Source: Clostridiaceae bacterium (lineage in GTDB: Bacteria > Bacillota > Clostridia > Saccharofermentanales > DTU023). From it: a stretch of 60,830 bases of DNA. The number at the start of each line of letters is the position of its first letter. Within the stretch, counting starts at the first letter, position 1. The position numbers were made by a program, and so were the translations under genes. Positions 16,572 to 25,856 of the stretch are shown here, piece after piece. The notes under the pieces are model-generated. The model saw only the letters and a list, made by a program, of their open reading frames with translations, did not search any database and was not told where the DNA came from. The stretch covers positions 1 to 60,830 of the forward strand of contig DUVH01000008.1 of NCBI GenBank assembly GCA_012841145.1. Reading direction: 5' to 3'.

Positions 16572-18533
16572 TTACATTCCTCTAGGCGGATATTGGTAAG
16601 GATGTTGTTGATATTGGTATGCGTAAGGTGTTGCGATCGACGGAGCTAAGTCGGCATCCCAAGCGCCTTTTATGGAGAACCATGTGATCATCGGGTTAAG
16701 AAAACCGATGATCGCGGCGATCATCTGGGAAATGTAATGCATTTCTCCCATAAGCACGGCAGGAATGAAAGCTGAAGTAAAATGCCCCATCAGCGCAATA
16801 TACGTACTGAACAAGACGACATACCACCCCAAACGTCTTCCCGCGATCAACATGATGAAACCTACAAGGGCGGCAATGCTCATGAACAGATGTGATGAGA
16901 AGAAGGGGATTGTACGGGGCATAGCGCGGGGAATCATGAGCATCAAGATGGAAAAGGCCATACCTGCCGTGCACAGCCAGCACCAAACGAGTCCCCAGCC
17001 CGAGAGTTTTATGCGTTTCGTTCTCATGGTGGAAAGTCCATGAAGGGCAGGAGGTGTAAAGATGAGGGTTGCCGCTGTCAACATGCTGCTGAACAGGAGG
17101 ATGAAGATGCTGGTAAAATTCCTGAGGATAGCGGGAGCGAAAATGAGTGTGACCACGATATGGAGCAGCATGCTCACTAACGCCGTAAAGGAAGCTACGC
17201 GCCAAACTTTACTTTTTCCCAAAGCACCTGACACCACGCTGTTTGTGCCGTCACGGTAAACCGGTTGTCCTTGTTGGCTGTCTTTTAAAATATTGGCAAA
17301 TAGCAGCGCACCGCCAACCGTTGTTATGACGCGCAGAGCGATCGTTACAATTGCGAAGGTGTCAAATTCGTTTGCGTGTACCTCCACAGGATAGGGGGGA
17401 ATGGCCGGCAATAGATAATTGATAACCGTCACCAGCAGGCCGCCAAACGTTGTACAGGCTGCAAAGATTTTGGCTTTTGAACCTTTTTGCATGAACAGAT
17501 AGATACTTATGCCGTAAAGGGCGCTTGCGATCACACCTGTAACAGCGTTGCAATAAGGGAGACGAATCCCCACGAAACGCTGGATAATAGATATGATGAA
17601 CCATGCACCGAAGAGCCAAAGGCCTGTCCATACGGCACGCATGGGTTTTGCCTTAAGCGGAGCCGCTTTTTGTTGGGTCGACATCGCCGTTTGTTGGGCA
17701 GGCATCGCCGGTACGCCGGGTGCGAATCCTGGCTGCCACGTACCGGGTTCTGTCGGGGGCGGAGAGGGTGCAAAACGCCGCGTACCGCATTCCGCGCAGA
17801 AGACTTCGTCATCTTCCAACGGCGTGCCGCACTTGTGGCAGAATGTTGGTCGCACGCTTTGCTGTTGTACGCTTGCCGCCTGATACTGCGGTGCTGCGCC
17901 TTGTTGGACTTGCGGCGGTGAAGAAACAGGTTGCCCTTGCATTGGTGCAAAGGGTAGGGACAGGCCGATCGATTTTTCAGGCAGGAAACGATTGATCTTA
18001 AAGAATATCTGAGCCTGAGCTCCTGCAGCTACTTCAAATGTAAAAGGCGGCAGTTCCGTGCCGTAGCTGTCCGTTGCGACGAGAATGTTCTGCCTCTGAT
18101 TCGTCGTGACTGTCATTGCTTTGCCATTTCCGAGACTCCCGACTCGTTGACCGTTCAGCGTAAATGTCCACGAAACGAGCGAGCTCACCATGCTGCTCTC
18201 GCGCACAATCGTTATGTTCGCGGGGTAGTCGAGGTATTCAATGTTCGCGGCTATATTTTGGCTGATCACCTCTGCGGGAGCGACGTAATCGCCGCGCTTG
18301 CAGTTTTTCGCGATGAGGTATGAAGTGAGACCGCCGATCGCCGCCATGACAATGGCGATCAAATATGTTGTTATACCTAAATTTGCCGCAAAGCCGATCG
18401 CAATGCCCAAAAGTTCGAGCCCTACCCACAGGATGACGGTGAGCGCGGCAAATCCGCCGGGCTTACGTCCGCGAGCAACGGCATTTTTCTTGTTGACATT
18501 GACCAAAACCATGATTCCCAAAATTTCTAACAT
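16572..18533 (-). CDS. Multi-spanning membrane protein with internal zinc ribbon
   Basis: 653 residues. Two N-terminal transmembrane segments (ALTVILWVGLELLGIAIGFA and the following helix) lead into a beta-rich segment (ANIEYLDYPANITIVRESSM onward). A Gln/Pro linker with a zinc ribbon comes next (FCHKCGTPLEDDEVFCAECG), and then about nine hydrophobic segments to the C-terminus, which ends in a Tyr/Gln/Pro-rich tail. I chose ATG 18533 because AGAGGAAAG precedes it. The longer frame upstream has no start signal. The ribbon resembles that of the next gene, suggesting a shared assembly. No family function is recognised. Confidence 0.75.
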   Translation of the reverse strand: MLEILGIMVLVNVNKKNAVARGRKPGGFAALTVILWVGLELLGIAIGFAANLGITTYLIAIVMAAIGGLTSYLIAKNCKRGDYVAPAEVISQNIAANIEYLDYPANITIVRESSMVSSLVSWTFTLNGQRVGSLGNGKAMTVTTNQRQNILVATDSYGTELPPFTFEVAAGAQAQIFFKINRFLPEKSIGLSLPFAPMQGQPVSSPPQVQQGAAPQYQAASVQQQSVRPTFCHKCGTPLEDDEVFCAECGTRRFAPSPPPTEPGTWQPGFAPGVPAMPAQQTAMSTQQKAAPLKAKPMRAVWTGLWLFGAWFIISIIQRFVGIRLPYCNAVTGVIASALYGISIYLFMQKGSKAKIFAACTTFGGLLVTVINYLLPAIPPYPVEVHANEFDTFAIVTIALRVITTVGGALLFANILKDSQQGQPVYRDGTNSVVSGALGKSKVWRVASFTALVSMLLHIVVTLIFAPAILRNFTSIFILLFSSMLTAATLIFTPPALHGLSTMRTKRIKLSGWGLVWCWLCTAGMAFSILMLMIPRAMPRTIPFFSSHLFMSIAALVGFIMLIAGRRLGWYVVLFSTYIALMGHFTSAFIPAVLMGEMHYISQMIAAIIGFLNPMITWFSIKGAWDADLAPSIATPYAYQYQQHPYQYPPRGM

Positions 18534-18687
18534 AGTCTTTCCTCTTTTCTCTTGCCGCCACACAATTTTGAGGCGGCTACATCTGTACTGATAAAGCTTC
18601 GTCCGAGTTTGCCAGCGTCTACTTTTAACGAAAACACTTGGCATTTCGGTGGTGATGATGGAAGTATAAACGGAATAAAGTCGCCGG

Positions 18688-18721
18688 TTGTCTGCTCGGA
18701 GCAGACAAAAAGGGTTTTTTT
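18688..18721 (+). terminator. Strong hairpin followed by T-run
   Basis: TTGTCTGCTC pairs perfectly with GAGCAGACAA around one base, then AAAGGG and a run of seven T. The polarity is plus strand, yet the neighbouring genes are all on the minus strand. It may stop antisense transcription or be a relic. Confidence 0.6.
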
Positions 18722-18738
18722 GTAAATAATCTGAAAAA

Positions 18739-18801
18739 GAAAATGAGCGTCTAAAGAGACGTCCTCTTGTTTCTGCTTAATAAAGAGGGTGGCTCATTTT
18801 T
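18739..18801 (-). terminator. Terminator-like inverted repeat of the propeller operon
   Basis: AAAATGAGC at 18740-18748 pairs with GCTCATTTT at 18792-18800, with an inner CCTCTT/AAGAGG stem. Read on the minus strand it ends in TTTTCTTTTTC. It lies about 260 bp beyond the pseudokinase stop, past the 68-bp repeats. Confidence 0.55.
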
Positions 18802-18854
18802 GAGATAACACCTGATCGTGTTTTTGATTGTTTTCGGTTTGACAGGGCGAAGGG

Positions 18855-19075
18855 ATTACTCTTCGAGTCCGCGCTGTCAGAATCATGGAAGTCATTATGG
18901 CATATTGAAGGGGCATCCGAGTATTACTCTTCGAGTCCGCGCTGCCAGAATCATGGAAGCCATCGTGACATACTGAAGGGGCATCCGAGTATTACTCTTC
19001 GAGTCCGCGCTGTCAGAATCATGGAAGCCATTGTGGCATATTGAAAGGGCATCCGAGTATTACTCTTCGAGTCCG
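18855..19075. repeat. Gene 3' end repeated with exact 68-bp period
   Basis: ATTACTCTTCGAGTCC occurs at 18855, 18923, 18991 and 19059, exactly 68 bp apart. The last occurrence encodes the final Gly-Leu-Glu-Glu-stop of the minus-strand pseudokinase gene. The first three are downstream copies whose whole units are about 90 percent alike. Each copy keeps the TAA. Confidence 0.92.
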
Positions 19076-20583
19076 GCGTTGTCTGATCCGTTTACTCGGA
19101 CGCGCCACAGCTTACCGTCGTTGTCCATGTTCTGGTAGAAGATCCACTGTCCTGCAACGTTGAAAGAACCTGTTCTTTCGCAAACGACGGTGTAGCGCAT
19201 TTTGCCGTCAAAGGACAGCCATTCGAGCGTTCTGTCGTTGCCTGAAACGTAAAAGATACCGCCGTCCGATACATTGGGAGAACGTGCGGGCAGTGTCGTC
19301 AAGCGTTCAGGATTTCCGCCGTTCAGATCCATTCGGGTGAGGCCGTTTTCTGTGCCGGCATAGAGTTTCTCTTCGTAAATGCAGAAGCTCTCGTAGGAAT
19401 TGCTGCTGACCAGCATATCGTTTCCGCCGTCGAGATCACATCGGTAGATGCTGTTTCCTCGATCGGGGGCGATGTAATAGAGTTTTTCACCTACGATCTG
19501 CAAGGAAAGATAGTCCATCGCTCCGTTGAGCTGCGTCAGCTTTTTGTCGACGGGATCGATCTTGTACAGATAGAGGGTTGCGTTGTTATATAGATAGAGA
19601 GTGTTATCAAAAATATAGAACTGTCCCGTATGAGAATCACACAGCACGTCCTCCCGCATCGTTTTGGGGTCGATGCGCAGAACCTTCTTGTCTGTTGCAT
19701 AGTAGAGCTGACCGTCATAGTAATGAAGACTGTCGGCGCCGGAATCCTCCACGAGGATTTTCAGCTCTTTCGAATACGGATCCATCTTATAGATATTGTC
19801 ATTCAGCAGGACAAAGACGCTGTCTTCGCTTCGGACGGCGAAAGCGTCGTTTTCCGCTCCGAGGTTTCCGTTAAGATTTCCGTTCTCGGCGTCAAAGGAG
19901 GGGCCGCTCAGGCCGATTCCGGGCGCGTCGGCAAAACCCTGCTCATAGCCGCCGGCGTAACCTGAGCTGTAACCGGCCGATTCACCCGCCCTTGACCCTC
20001 GCATTCTTCCCCTTTCCCAAAGGATGTAAAAGATGCCTAGCAGAAGACCGACAATGACGAGAAGCAGCAAGACGTACAAGATTTTTTTACGCGATCCGGC
20101 TACACGTCTGATGGCTTCAAGCAGTTTGCTCGTGTTTTGCATTCGTTTTTTCGGATCGAATGCGATACAGCGGTCAATGAGAGAGAGAAGAGAACGATCT
20201 CCGATAACGGTCTCGATGTCCGTTTTCTTTTCTTTGCCACTTGCCATGAACAACATCAGCATGCCGAGCGCGTAGACGTTTGCCTCCTGTGTGTCCGGGT
20301 TGCTTCGATCGAATTCCGGAGGAAGATAGGATTCCATGGCGGAAAGCGGAAGGCTGCGATCAGCCAGCCGAACGTCTCCGTCAATGTTGACAATGACACG
20401 TTTCGGATGAATATATTCCCGTTCTCCTGTCTGTGCTTTGCCGTTCCTGTCATCGAGAAGAAGACACAGACGCCGAATGATGTAAAGGATGTCATTCGTC
20501 CGCATCACGCCGTCTTCGGAAACGATTTCGTATACCGAACGCTCTTCTACCTCTTTCCATTTGAACCGCATTTTCTTTCGCAT
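19060..20583 (-). CDS. Pseudokinase-transmembrane-DUF5050 beta-propeller protein
   Basis: 507 residues. Residues 10-160 align with the C-lobe of the kinase in the neighbouring large protein (RSVYEIVSEDG; NVYALGMLMLFMASG; LIDRCIAFDPKKRMQ). The whole N-lobe is absent, HRD is replaced by HPK and DFG by ADR, so it cannot be an active kinase. A transmembrane helix follows at about 168-189, then a Gly/Tyr-rich juxtamembrane stretch and a DUF5050-type propeller of YxxD/YRCDLDGGN repeats on the outside. GGAGG before ATG 20583 overlaps the preceding gene's stop region. The upstream open frame is the shifted end of that gene. Probably a duplicate of its 3' half. Confidence 0.85.
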   Translation of the reverse strand: MRKKMRFKWKEVEERSVYEIVSEDGVMRTNDILYIIRRLCLLLDDRNGKAQTGEREYIHPKRVIVNIDGDVRLADRSLPLSAMESYLPPEFDRSNPDTQEANVYALGMLMLFMASGKEKKTDIETVIGDRSLLSLIDRCIAFDPKKRMQNTSKLLEAIRRVAGSRKKILYVLLLLVIVGLLLGIFYILWERGRMRGSRAGESAGYSSGYAGGYEQGFADAPGIGLSGPSFDAENGNLNGNLGAENDAFAVRSEDSVFVLLNDNIYKMDPYSKELKILVEDSGADSLHYYDGQLYYATDKKVLRIDPKTMREDVLCDSHTGQFYIFDNTLYLYNNATLYLYKIDPVDKKLTQLNGAMDYLSLQIVGEKLYYIAPDRGNSIYRCDLDGGNDMLVSSNSYESFCIYEEKLYAGTENGLTRMDLNGGNPERLTTLPARSPNVSDGGIFYVSGNDRTLEWLSFDGKMRYTVVCERTGSFNVAGQWIFYQNMDNDGKLWRVRVNGSDNAGLEE

Positions 20584-20596
20584 ACGGTATCGCCTC

Positions 20597-23500
20597 CTAA
20601 GGCGCGGGATGGTCGTTCGAACCGTCGAGCCTGACACACCACAGCTTGCCGTCGTTGTCTTCGTTGTGATAAAAGATCCAGTCTCCTGCAATATTGAAGT
20701 CCGTAACGCGGTTGTTTGATATTTTCTCTCTGATACGTCCGTCAAAGGAAGAACGGTTGATTGTCCTGTCCGCCAAGTCGATGAAATAGATACCGTTTTC
20801 CGTGACGTTAAGCGTCGCAGCATCGACTTCCAGAAGCTTTTCCGATTCTTCCGTCGCCTTGTCTACCTTGAATAACCCTCCCGAATTGCCGTCATGGATT
20901 GAACAGAAGAGATCGTCTTCGAACAGGCAAATACTATTAAACGTTCCTTTTGCCATTTTCGTTGGACGATTCCCGGTCGTATCGCTGCGGTAGAGAGCGT
21001 GATCGGTTTCGCCGATGAAATACAAGTTTTCACCGTCCGTGTTAAGAGACTTGCAACGAGAGGGGAGATCCTCGAGCGCGGTTGTCTCTCCCGTCTTTAC
21101 GTCGAGCAGATGAAGAGCGTCCTGCCCGCGAATATAAAAGAGGTCTTCCGCGACAAAGAGCTCACCCGATACTTCTCTGGATAAGATGTCGCTATCCAGC
21201 GTATAGATGCTTGTCTGCATGATCATGTCACCGGAGGAATAGTAGAGCCAGCCATTCCTGTAACTGAGCGCCGAAACATCCGTATTCTGAATGATCAGTT
21301 CATTTTCCATGCCGTTTTCGGACATGCGCCGGATGCCTCCGTCAGTGATATAGAAGAGAGGTCCTTCGCTCTGCGCCGCAAAAGCACCGCCGGCAACAGC
21401 CATATTTCCCGCATCACTGCCTCCTTTTGTGGCGATCTTCTGCGTGTTCCGTCGGAAAACAGGCGATGCATTGTAGCCGTCCGTATAGCCATTGTCGAAG
21501 CCGCGTGCATAGCTCTGCTTTTCCGCTCGACTTCTTCCCGTCAGAAAGCCCGCACCAAAGAAAAGCACGGACAGAATGACGGAAACGACGAGTAACGCCG
21601 CTGCCGCAATGAATCCGCGTTTTCTTTTCGATGCGGGGCGTCTGTGGTCGTGGAGAATATAGTTTCGGATCGCTTCGGCGCTCTGGATGCGTGCTTTTGG
21701 ATTAAAGGCGATGCACTGTTCGATCAGGATGCGGAGCCTGTTGTTAACGATCTGGGCCTCCAAATCCGATCTCGCCGTTCGACCCGTGGCCAAAAACAGC
21801 ATTACAACGCCGAGAGAGTAGATGTCGGACAACGGTGTCGTCTGTTCGAATCCGTACTGCTCGGGGGAGGCATAGTCAAGCGTCAAAACGACGGCGGTAT
21901 CGTGACGACGCTCTTCTTTGTGTATCCTGGCTATGCCGAAATCGATGAGATGGATGCTACCGTCTTTTCCGGCGATGATGTTCTGAGGTTTAATATCGCG
22001 ATGGATGACGGGCGGAATCTGTGCGTGCAGGTAGCTGAGGATGTCTGTGAGTTTCAGCGCTATATCGAAAATGTCGTTGGCCGAGAGGCTCCCGCCCGTC
22101 GAAACAATTTCGTAAAGAGAGCGACCTTCAAGATATTCACGGATTAGAAAGTTCCTTCCATCCTTTTCATAAGAGGTAAAGACTTTTGGAATGCCCGGGT
22201 GATCGAGTCCTGACAGCAATTTGGCTTCCTCGAGGGCGTCTTCTTGAGGATAATCTTTCGTGATCCTGAGCAACGCCTTTTTGTTGTCTTTTTTCCTTCG
22301 CAGGATATACAGCTCTTTTTTGCCGTCAGGTTCTTTCCGAAGACAGCTTTCAATGAAATAATCGGAGAGAATTTCATCAGGCATGTCCTCGTCAAATAAC
22401 GAGACCTCCAGCGTCTCCCTGTAGGACGCGAGAAAACGCTCGATGTCTCTCGACGGTATGCCTTCGCTCGGCAGTTCATCTGTCATTTTCGAATAAGACA
22501 TACCGCCTCCCGTGTCCGGGAGATAGAGTGCTCCGGAGCTTTTCATCATGGCGTCACTCAATTCTGTAACCTCCGTTCCCGCGATGACTTTCGTTCTCTT
22601 GGCAAAACGGCCAAACAGCTGTGGTGTTAGCAGTATAGGGACGAAAATGGCACAAAAGAGGATATAACAATACGTAAATTTCGTCATCGGTTCAAGTCCC
22701 TGATTTGTAAGAAGAAAAATTCCTCGGTCGAGGCAAAAGAAGACTAAAACCGGCAGCCATAAGTTTTTTCGCGTATAGTCGGCCAGCAGTTTCACGCCGC
22801 CGGCAAAACTGTATTCCAACTCATCCACGTTAGTGGAGGGAAAGGCTTTTACGTTCTTTTTTATTTTGTTTACCAGATACCGGAAAGTACCTGCAAGAAA
22901 GGAAAAAGAATGAGCGACGAAAGAAAGAGCGATTGTGAATGTATGAATGAATGTTTCAGATTGTTCTTTAGGGAGTCGACGTCGCATAACCAAACTTCTC
23001 AGGAGAGGAAAAAACACAAAACAGGCGGTGCAGGAAAGAAAACCTGCCCACAGGAGATAAACATTTCCGAAATAACTCTCGATAAGCGCCGTGGGAAGCA
23101 ACAGTACTTGGTTGACGGCGGAAAAGAAGTATAAGGTCATGTAGAGAATATCGCAGGCGCGAGTTTTTCCCGGTACAACCGTCCCGTCAAACATCATTTC
23201 TAACAGACCGTAGGCGTATCGGCGTTGTTTACATGTCTCTTCCGTGAACGTCCTGCTGGCGTATTCGGTGAATTCCAGTCCGTGCAATTGGGCGTATTTG
23301 CCGTGATAGCCCAAGCTGTAAAGATTAATCGCTTTGTCGTAATCTTCAGAGACTCTGTCTTCCGCCCAGAGACCGCTCTTCTCAAGTATGCTCTTGCGAA
23401 GGAAAACGTTATGGCCGACGAGCGGAACGAAAAAACCCTGCATCGCTTTGCATGGCCAGAAATTGTGAAATAAATTGTTGACCTGATGTCCGGTGGCGTA

Positions 23501-24421
23501 GGTGAAGTAATTTTCATATAAATTGCAGGCATTCGTCGCGCACTGCACGTAAGCGAGTCGTTCATCGAGAGCAAATTCGGGGAGAATCGCCTCAATGATT
23601 CGCTCGTTTACGCCGGAATCTTTGTCGAGTAACAGGATTACCTCATGTGTCGTGATGTCTCCCTCCGCATAGCCTCCCTCGAATGCGCCGTCTGTCTTGA
23701 CGAGTGTTTTCAGCGGGACACCGCTGTTTACGGCGTTGCCGAGTCGCAATGTATAGTTGAGGTTTGAAGCCTTTTTGAACAGTCCCGCTCTCCCGGCAGC
23801 GGGACGAACGACGAAAGAAATCCCGTGCTTCCTGTAAAAGAAAATGCGCTCCAACGCCTTCTTCTCAAGCGGTGTCAGTTTCGCAACATCTTTCCTGTAA
23901 GCTTGAATCAGTCGATCGATTTTTTCTTTTGTGCAATTGCCTCCGAGCATCGGGGCGAGCCCGTCATCGGATACAAGAACATTGGCTTCTCTATAACTGA
24001 CTGTCCGATAGCGCCTCACGGCTGCGAGGCTGTCTCGCAGCGTTTGGAAAATAATGTCGTTACTTTCTGTATGAACCGGGATACTGACGGTAACGTGAAA
24101 GAGCGAGTCAGGATCGAAATCCTTTTGCACCGTATTCATGTAGTATTTTCGGTTGATTTTCGTCTTTCCTGAAAGGATGGCGCAGACAGACGGCCTGAGA
24201 GACCACAGCATATCGGTGACGTAATACATGGGGTAAATGAAGAAAATAAACGAGAAAAAAAGACGGGAAAAATATCGCCATGTCTGTCCGTAAAGAAAAA
24301 AGAGTGTTGCGTGCATAGCGGCGTTGACAATGAGAGCGACAACGTAGGGACGGACACCGCATACGCGATTCCCAAGAACTTCCGGGACTTTTCTTGTCTT
24401 TTTGACTCGTCTTCGTTGCAT
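20597..24421 (-). CDS. Glycosyltransferase 2 - Ser/Thr kinase - DUF5050 propeller fusion
   Basis: 1274 residues in one frame. Residues 1-610 form a processive-type family 2 glycosyltransferase. Its motifs are SDDG (151-154), DKDS (266-269), the SED acceptor motif (358-360) and QRRY (399-402), with transmembrane clusters near 25-70, 425-515 and 555-600. Residues 690-925 form a protein kinase: HRDIKPQN at 807-814, DFG at 827-829, SPE at 852-854 and a lysine near 716. A helix at 936-960 crosses the membrane, then YARGFDNGYTDGYN and a DUF5050-like propeller (about 1020-1274). All kinase catalytic residues are present, so activity is expected. It begins 10 bp past the lipoprotein gene. I know of no described protein with this order. 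Confidence 0.88.
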   Translation of the reverse strand: MQRRRVKKTRKVPEVLGNRVCGVRPYVVALIVNAAMHATLFFLYGQTWRYFSRLFFSFIFFIYPMYYVTDMLWSLRPSVCAILSGKTKINRKYYMNTVQKDFDPDSLFHVTVSIPVHTESNDIIFQTLRDSLAAVRRYRTVSYREANVLVSDDGLAPMLGGNCTKEKIDRLIQAYRKDVAKLTPLEKKALERIFFYRKHGISFVVRPAAGRAGLFKKASNLNYTLRLGNAVNSGVPLKTLVKTDGAFEGGYAEGDITTHEVILLLDKDSGVNERIIEAILPEFALDERLAYVQCATNACNLYENYFTYATGHQVNNLFHNFWPCKAMQGFFVPLVGHNVFLRKSILEKSGLWAEDRVSEDYDKAINLYSLGYHGKYAQLHGLEFTEYASRTFTEETCKQRRYAYGLLEMMFDGTVVPGKTRACDILYMTLYFFSAVNQVLLLPTALIESYFGNVYLLWAGFLSCTACFVFFPLLRSLVMRRRLPKEQSETFIHTFTIALSFVAHSFSFLAGTFRYLVNKIKKNVKAFPSTNVDELEYSFAGGVKLLADYTRKNLWLPVLVFFCLDRGIFLLTNQGLEPMTKFTYCYILFCAIFVPILLTPQLFGRFAKRTKVIAGTEVTELSDAMMKSSGALYLPDTGGGMSYSKMTDELPSEGIPSRDIERFLASYRETLEVSLFDEDMPDEILSDYFIESCLRKEPDGKKELYILRRKKDNKKALLRITKDYPQEDALEEAKLLSGLDHPGIPKVFTSYEKDGRNFLIREYLEGRSLYEIVSTGGSLSANDIFDIALKLTDILSYLHAQIPPVIHRDIKPQNIIAGKDGSIHLIDFGIARIHKEERRHDTAVVLTLDYASPEQYGFEQTTPLSDIYSLGVVMLFLATGRTARSDLEAQIVNNRLRILIEQCIAFNPKARIQSAEAIRNYILHDHRRPASKRKRGFIAAAALLVVSVILSVLFFGAGFLTGRSRAEKQSYARGFDNGYTDGYNASPVFRRNTQKIATKGGSDAGNMAVAGGAFAAQSEGPLFYITDGGIRRMSENGMENELIIQNTDVSALSYRNGWLYYSSGDMIMQTSIYTLDSDILSREVSGELFVAEDLFYIRGQDALHLLDVKTGETTALEDLPSRCKSLNTDGENLYFIGETDHALYRSDTTGNRPTKMAKGTFNSICLFEDDLFCSIHDGNSGGLFKVDKATEESEKLLEVDAATLNVTENGIYFIDLADRTINRSSFDGRIREKISNNRVTDFNIAGDWIFYHNEDNDGKLWCVRLDGSNDHPAP

Positions 24422-24430
24422 TTCTCAGAC

Positions 24431-25717
24431 TTATTCCGATACGCGAATAAAGGGATTGTCGTCCAGCTGAGCGAGGGCGAGCCAGCCGGTCGCGCTGATA
24501 CTCTGCACGTTGTTGAACTCCCAAAGTATATCCGTGCCGACGACGGCGAATCCCGTGGAAACACCGTCCCTGTCAGCAGCGGGAATGCTTCCGTCCTTGG
24601 CGGTCTGAGTCTCCAGATACGCCATGATCCTTTCATACTTTTCCGTGTTTTTCAGCTGTCGATAGCAGATGGCTATCTGAGCCGTTCCCTCATTCCAGAT
24701 ACCATCCAGATCGCCCGCGCTGAAATCGAAACCCTCGCCCACGGCCATCCGTTCTTCTACGAAAGATATCGTACGATGTCTGTTTTCCAGCTCCTCGCCG
24801 AGGATAAGACAGGCGAGGCTGTTTGCGTCGAGCGGTATGATCCCTTTGCTGATCGTGATTCCGTCAGCCGTTGTTCCCGTATAAAAACAGTGATATTCAT
24901 CGTCATACATGGAGAGAACGAAATCTTTGGCGTGCTTTGCCGCTTTGGCGCAGATATTCGATTGGTCCTGATCAGTGTCTTTCAAAGATTCAGAAAGAAC
25001 GGAAAAAGCGGCGACGAGACTGATGTTATGTTCTGTAGATTTGTAGGTTGCCTTCAACTGCGAATCATCCCAACCTTCGTAGCCCGCCGTGAATCCGCCG
25101 GTGTCCGATTTTAGGCTGAGCACAAACTCCGCCGCGCGAATGGCGGCGGTAAGGTATGCCTGTCGCTGCGAGTCTGACGCATTTTCAGCTGCTGTGCAGA
25201 GCGCGAGGATCGCCCAAGCCATGTTGCCTGTAGAGGTTGAAACGGTAAAGGAATCCTCCTGCCAGTGTCCGTCTTTCCAGAATCCTGGCAGTCGTACCGT
25301 GATTTTTCCCGCGGCGATGGAGCGCCCCGATTGACTTTTGGGGTCACCTTTGAGATAGGCGTTCCGAAGCCTTCCATCATGAAAAGTACGGTCGTGTTCC
25401 TGCACAAAGACGATGGCGTCAGCAATTTTCTCAGCGTGCCACTGCGCGCCCGCATAAGACAATGCGATGGCTGCGACGGCATTATCGTATAAATACGCGT
25501 AGTCGGATGCTTTATCTCTTTGTTCATCCGAGCCGATGAAACCTTCGTGTTTTTCTACCATGGAGGCCAAGAATCCGGCTGCTTTTGAGACGGCGGATAC
25601 TTCCGTTGATGAGGGGGTGATGTTCTTTGAAGGACTGCAGCCGGCAGAAAATATGGCAAAGATAATCATCAGAGAGAGCGTTATGCGCATCGTTCTTATC
25701 TTTTTGTTCAGATTCAT
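24431..25717 (-). CDS. Lipoprotein with probable alpha/alpha-barrel glycosidase-like fold
   Basis: 428 residues. The signal peptide ends at the lipobox FSAGC (Cys about residue 27). The mature protein has repeated helical pairs with motifs of carbohydrate-active alpha/alpha toroids: SDYAYLYDNAVAAIALSYA, STGNMAWAILALCTA, TEHNISLVAAFSVL and a late GIWNEGTAQIAICYR. I infer a glycan-trimming or binding role beside the glycosyltransferase, but the family is not certain and catalytic acids cannot be assigned. ATG 25717 is preceded by GGAGG. The longer frame upstream has no such signal. It leads the operon of the fusion protein, 10 bp apart. Confidence 0.75.
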   Translation of the reverse strand: MNLNKKIRTMRITLSLMIIFAIFSAGCSPSKNITPSSTEVSAVSKAAGFLASMVEKHEGFIGSDEQRDKASDYAYLYDNAVAAIALSYAGAQWHAEKIADAIVFVQEHDRTFHDGRLRNAYLKGDPKSQSGRSIAAGKITVRLPGFWKDGHWQEDSFTVSTSTGNMAWAILALCTAAENASDSQRQAYLTAAIRAAEFVLSLKSDTGGFTAGYEGWDDSQLKATYKSTEHNISLVAAFSVLSESLKDTDQDQSNICAKAAKHAKDFVLSMYDDEYHCFYTGTTADGITISKGIIPLDANSLACLILGEELENRHRTISFVEERMAVGEGFDFSAGDLDGIWNEGTAQIAICYRQLKNTEKYERIMAYLETQTAKDGSIPAADRDGVSTGFAVVGTDILWEFNNVQSISATGWLALAQLDDNPFIRVSE

Positions 25718-25856
25718 TAATAACCTCCACACGAAAGCATCATCATCGGCTTTATTCCCGGCTTGTGCTGTCAAGACCTCGATCCTCTCCTGCAAAAAGG
25801 TTTTACTGTCAGGTGCGGACGATGTCTGCGCTCTGCAAACAAGGACAGCGCCACGC

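Noticed and set aside
20583-20823. N-terminal 80 codons of the longest frame for the pseudokinase gene
   Set aside because: They are the shifted frame of the end of the upstream fusion gene. ATG 20583 with GGAGG is the real start.
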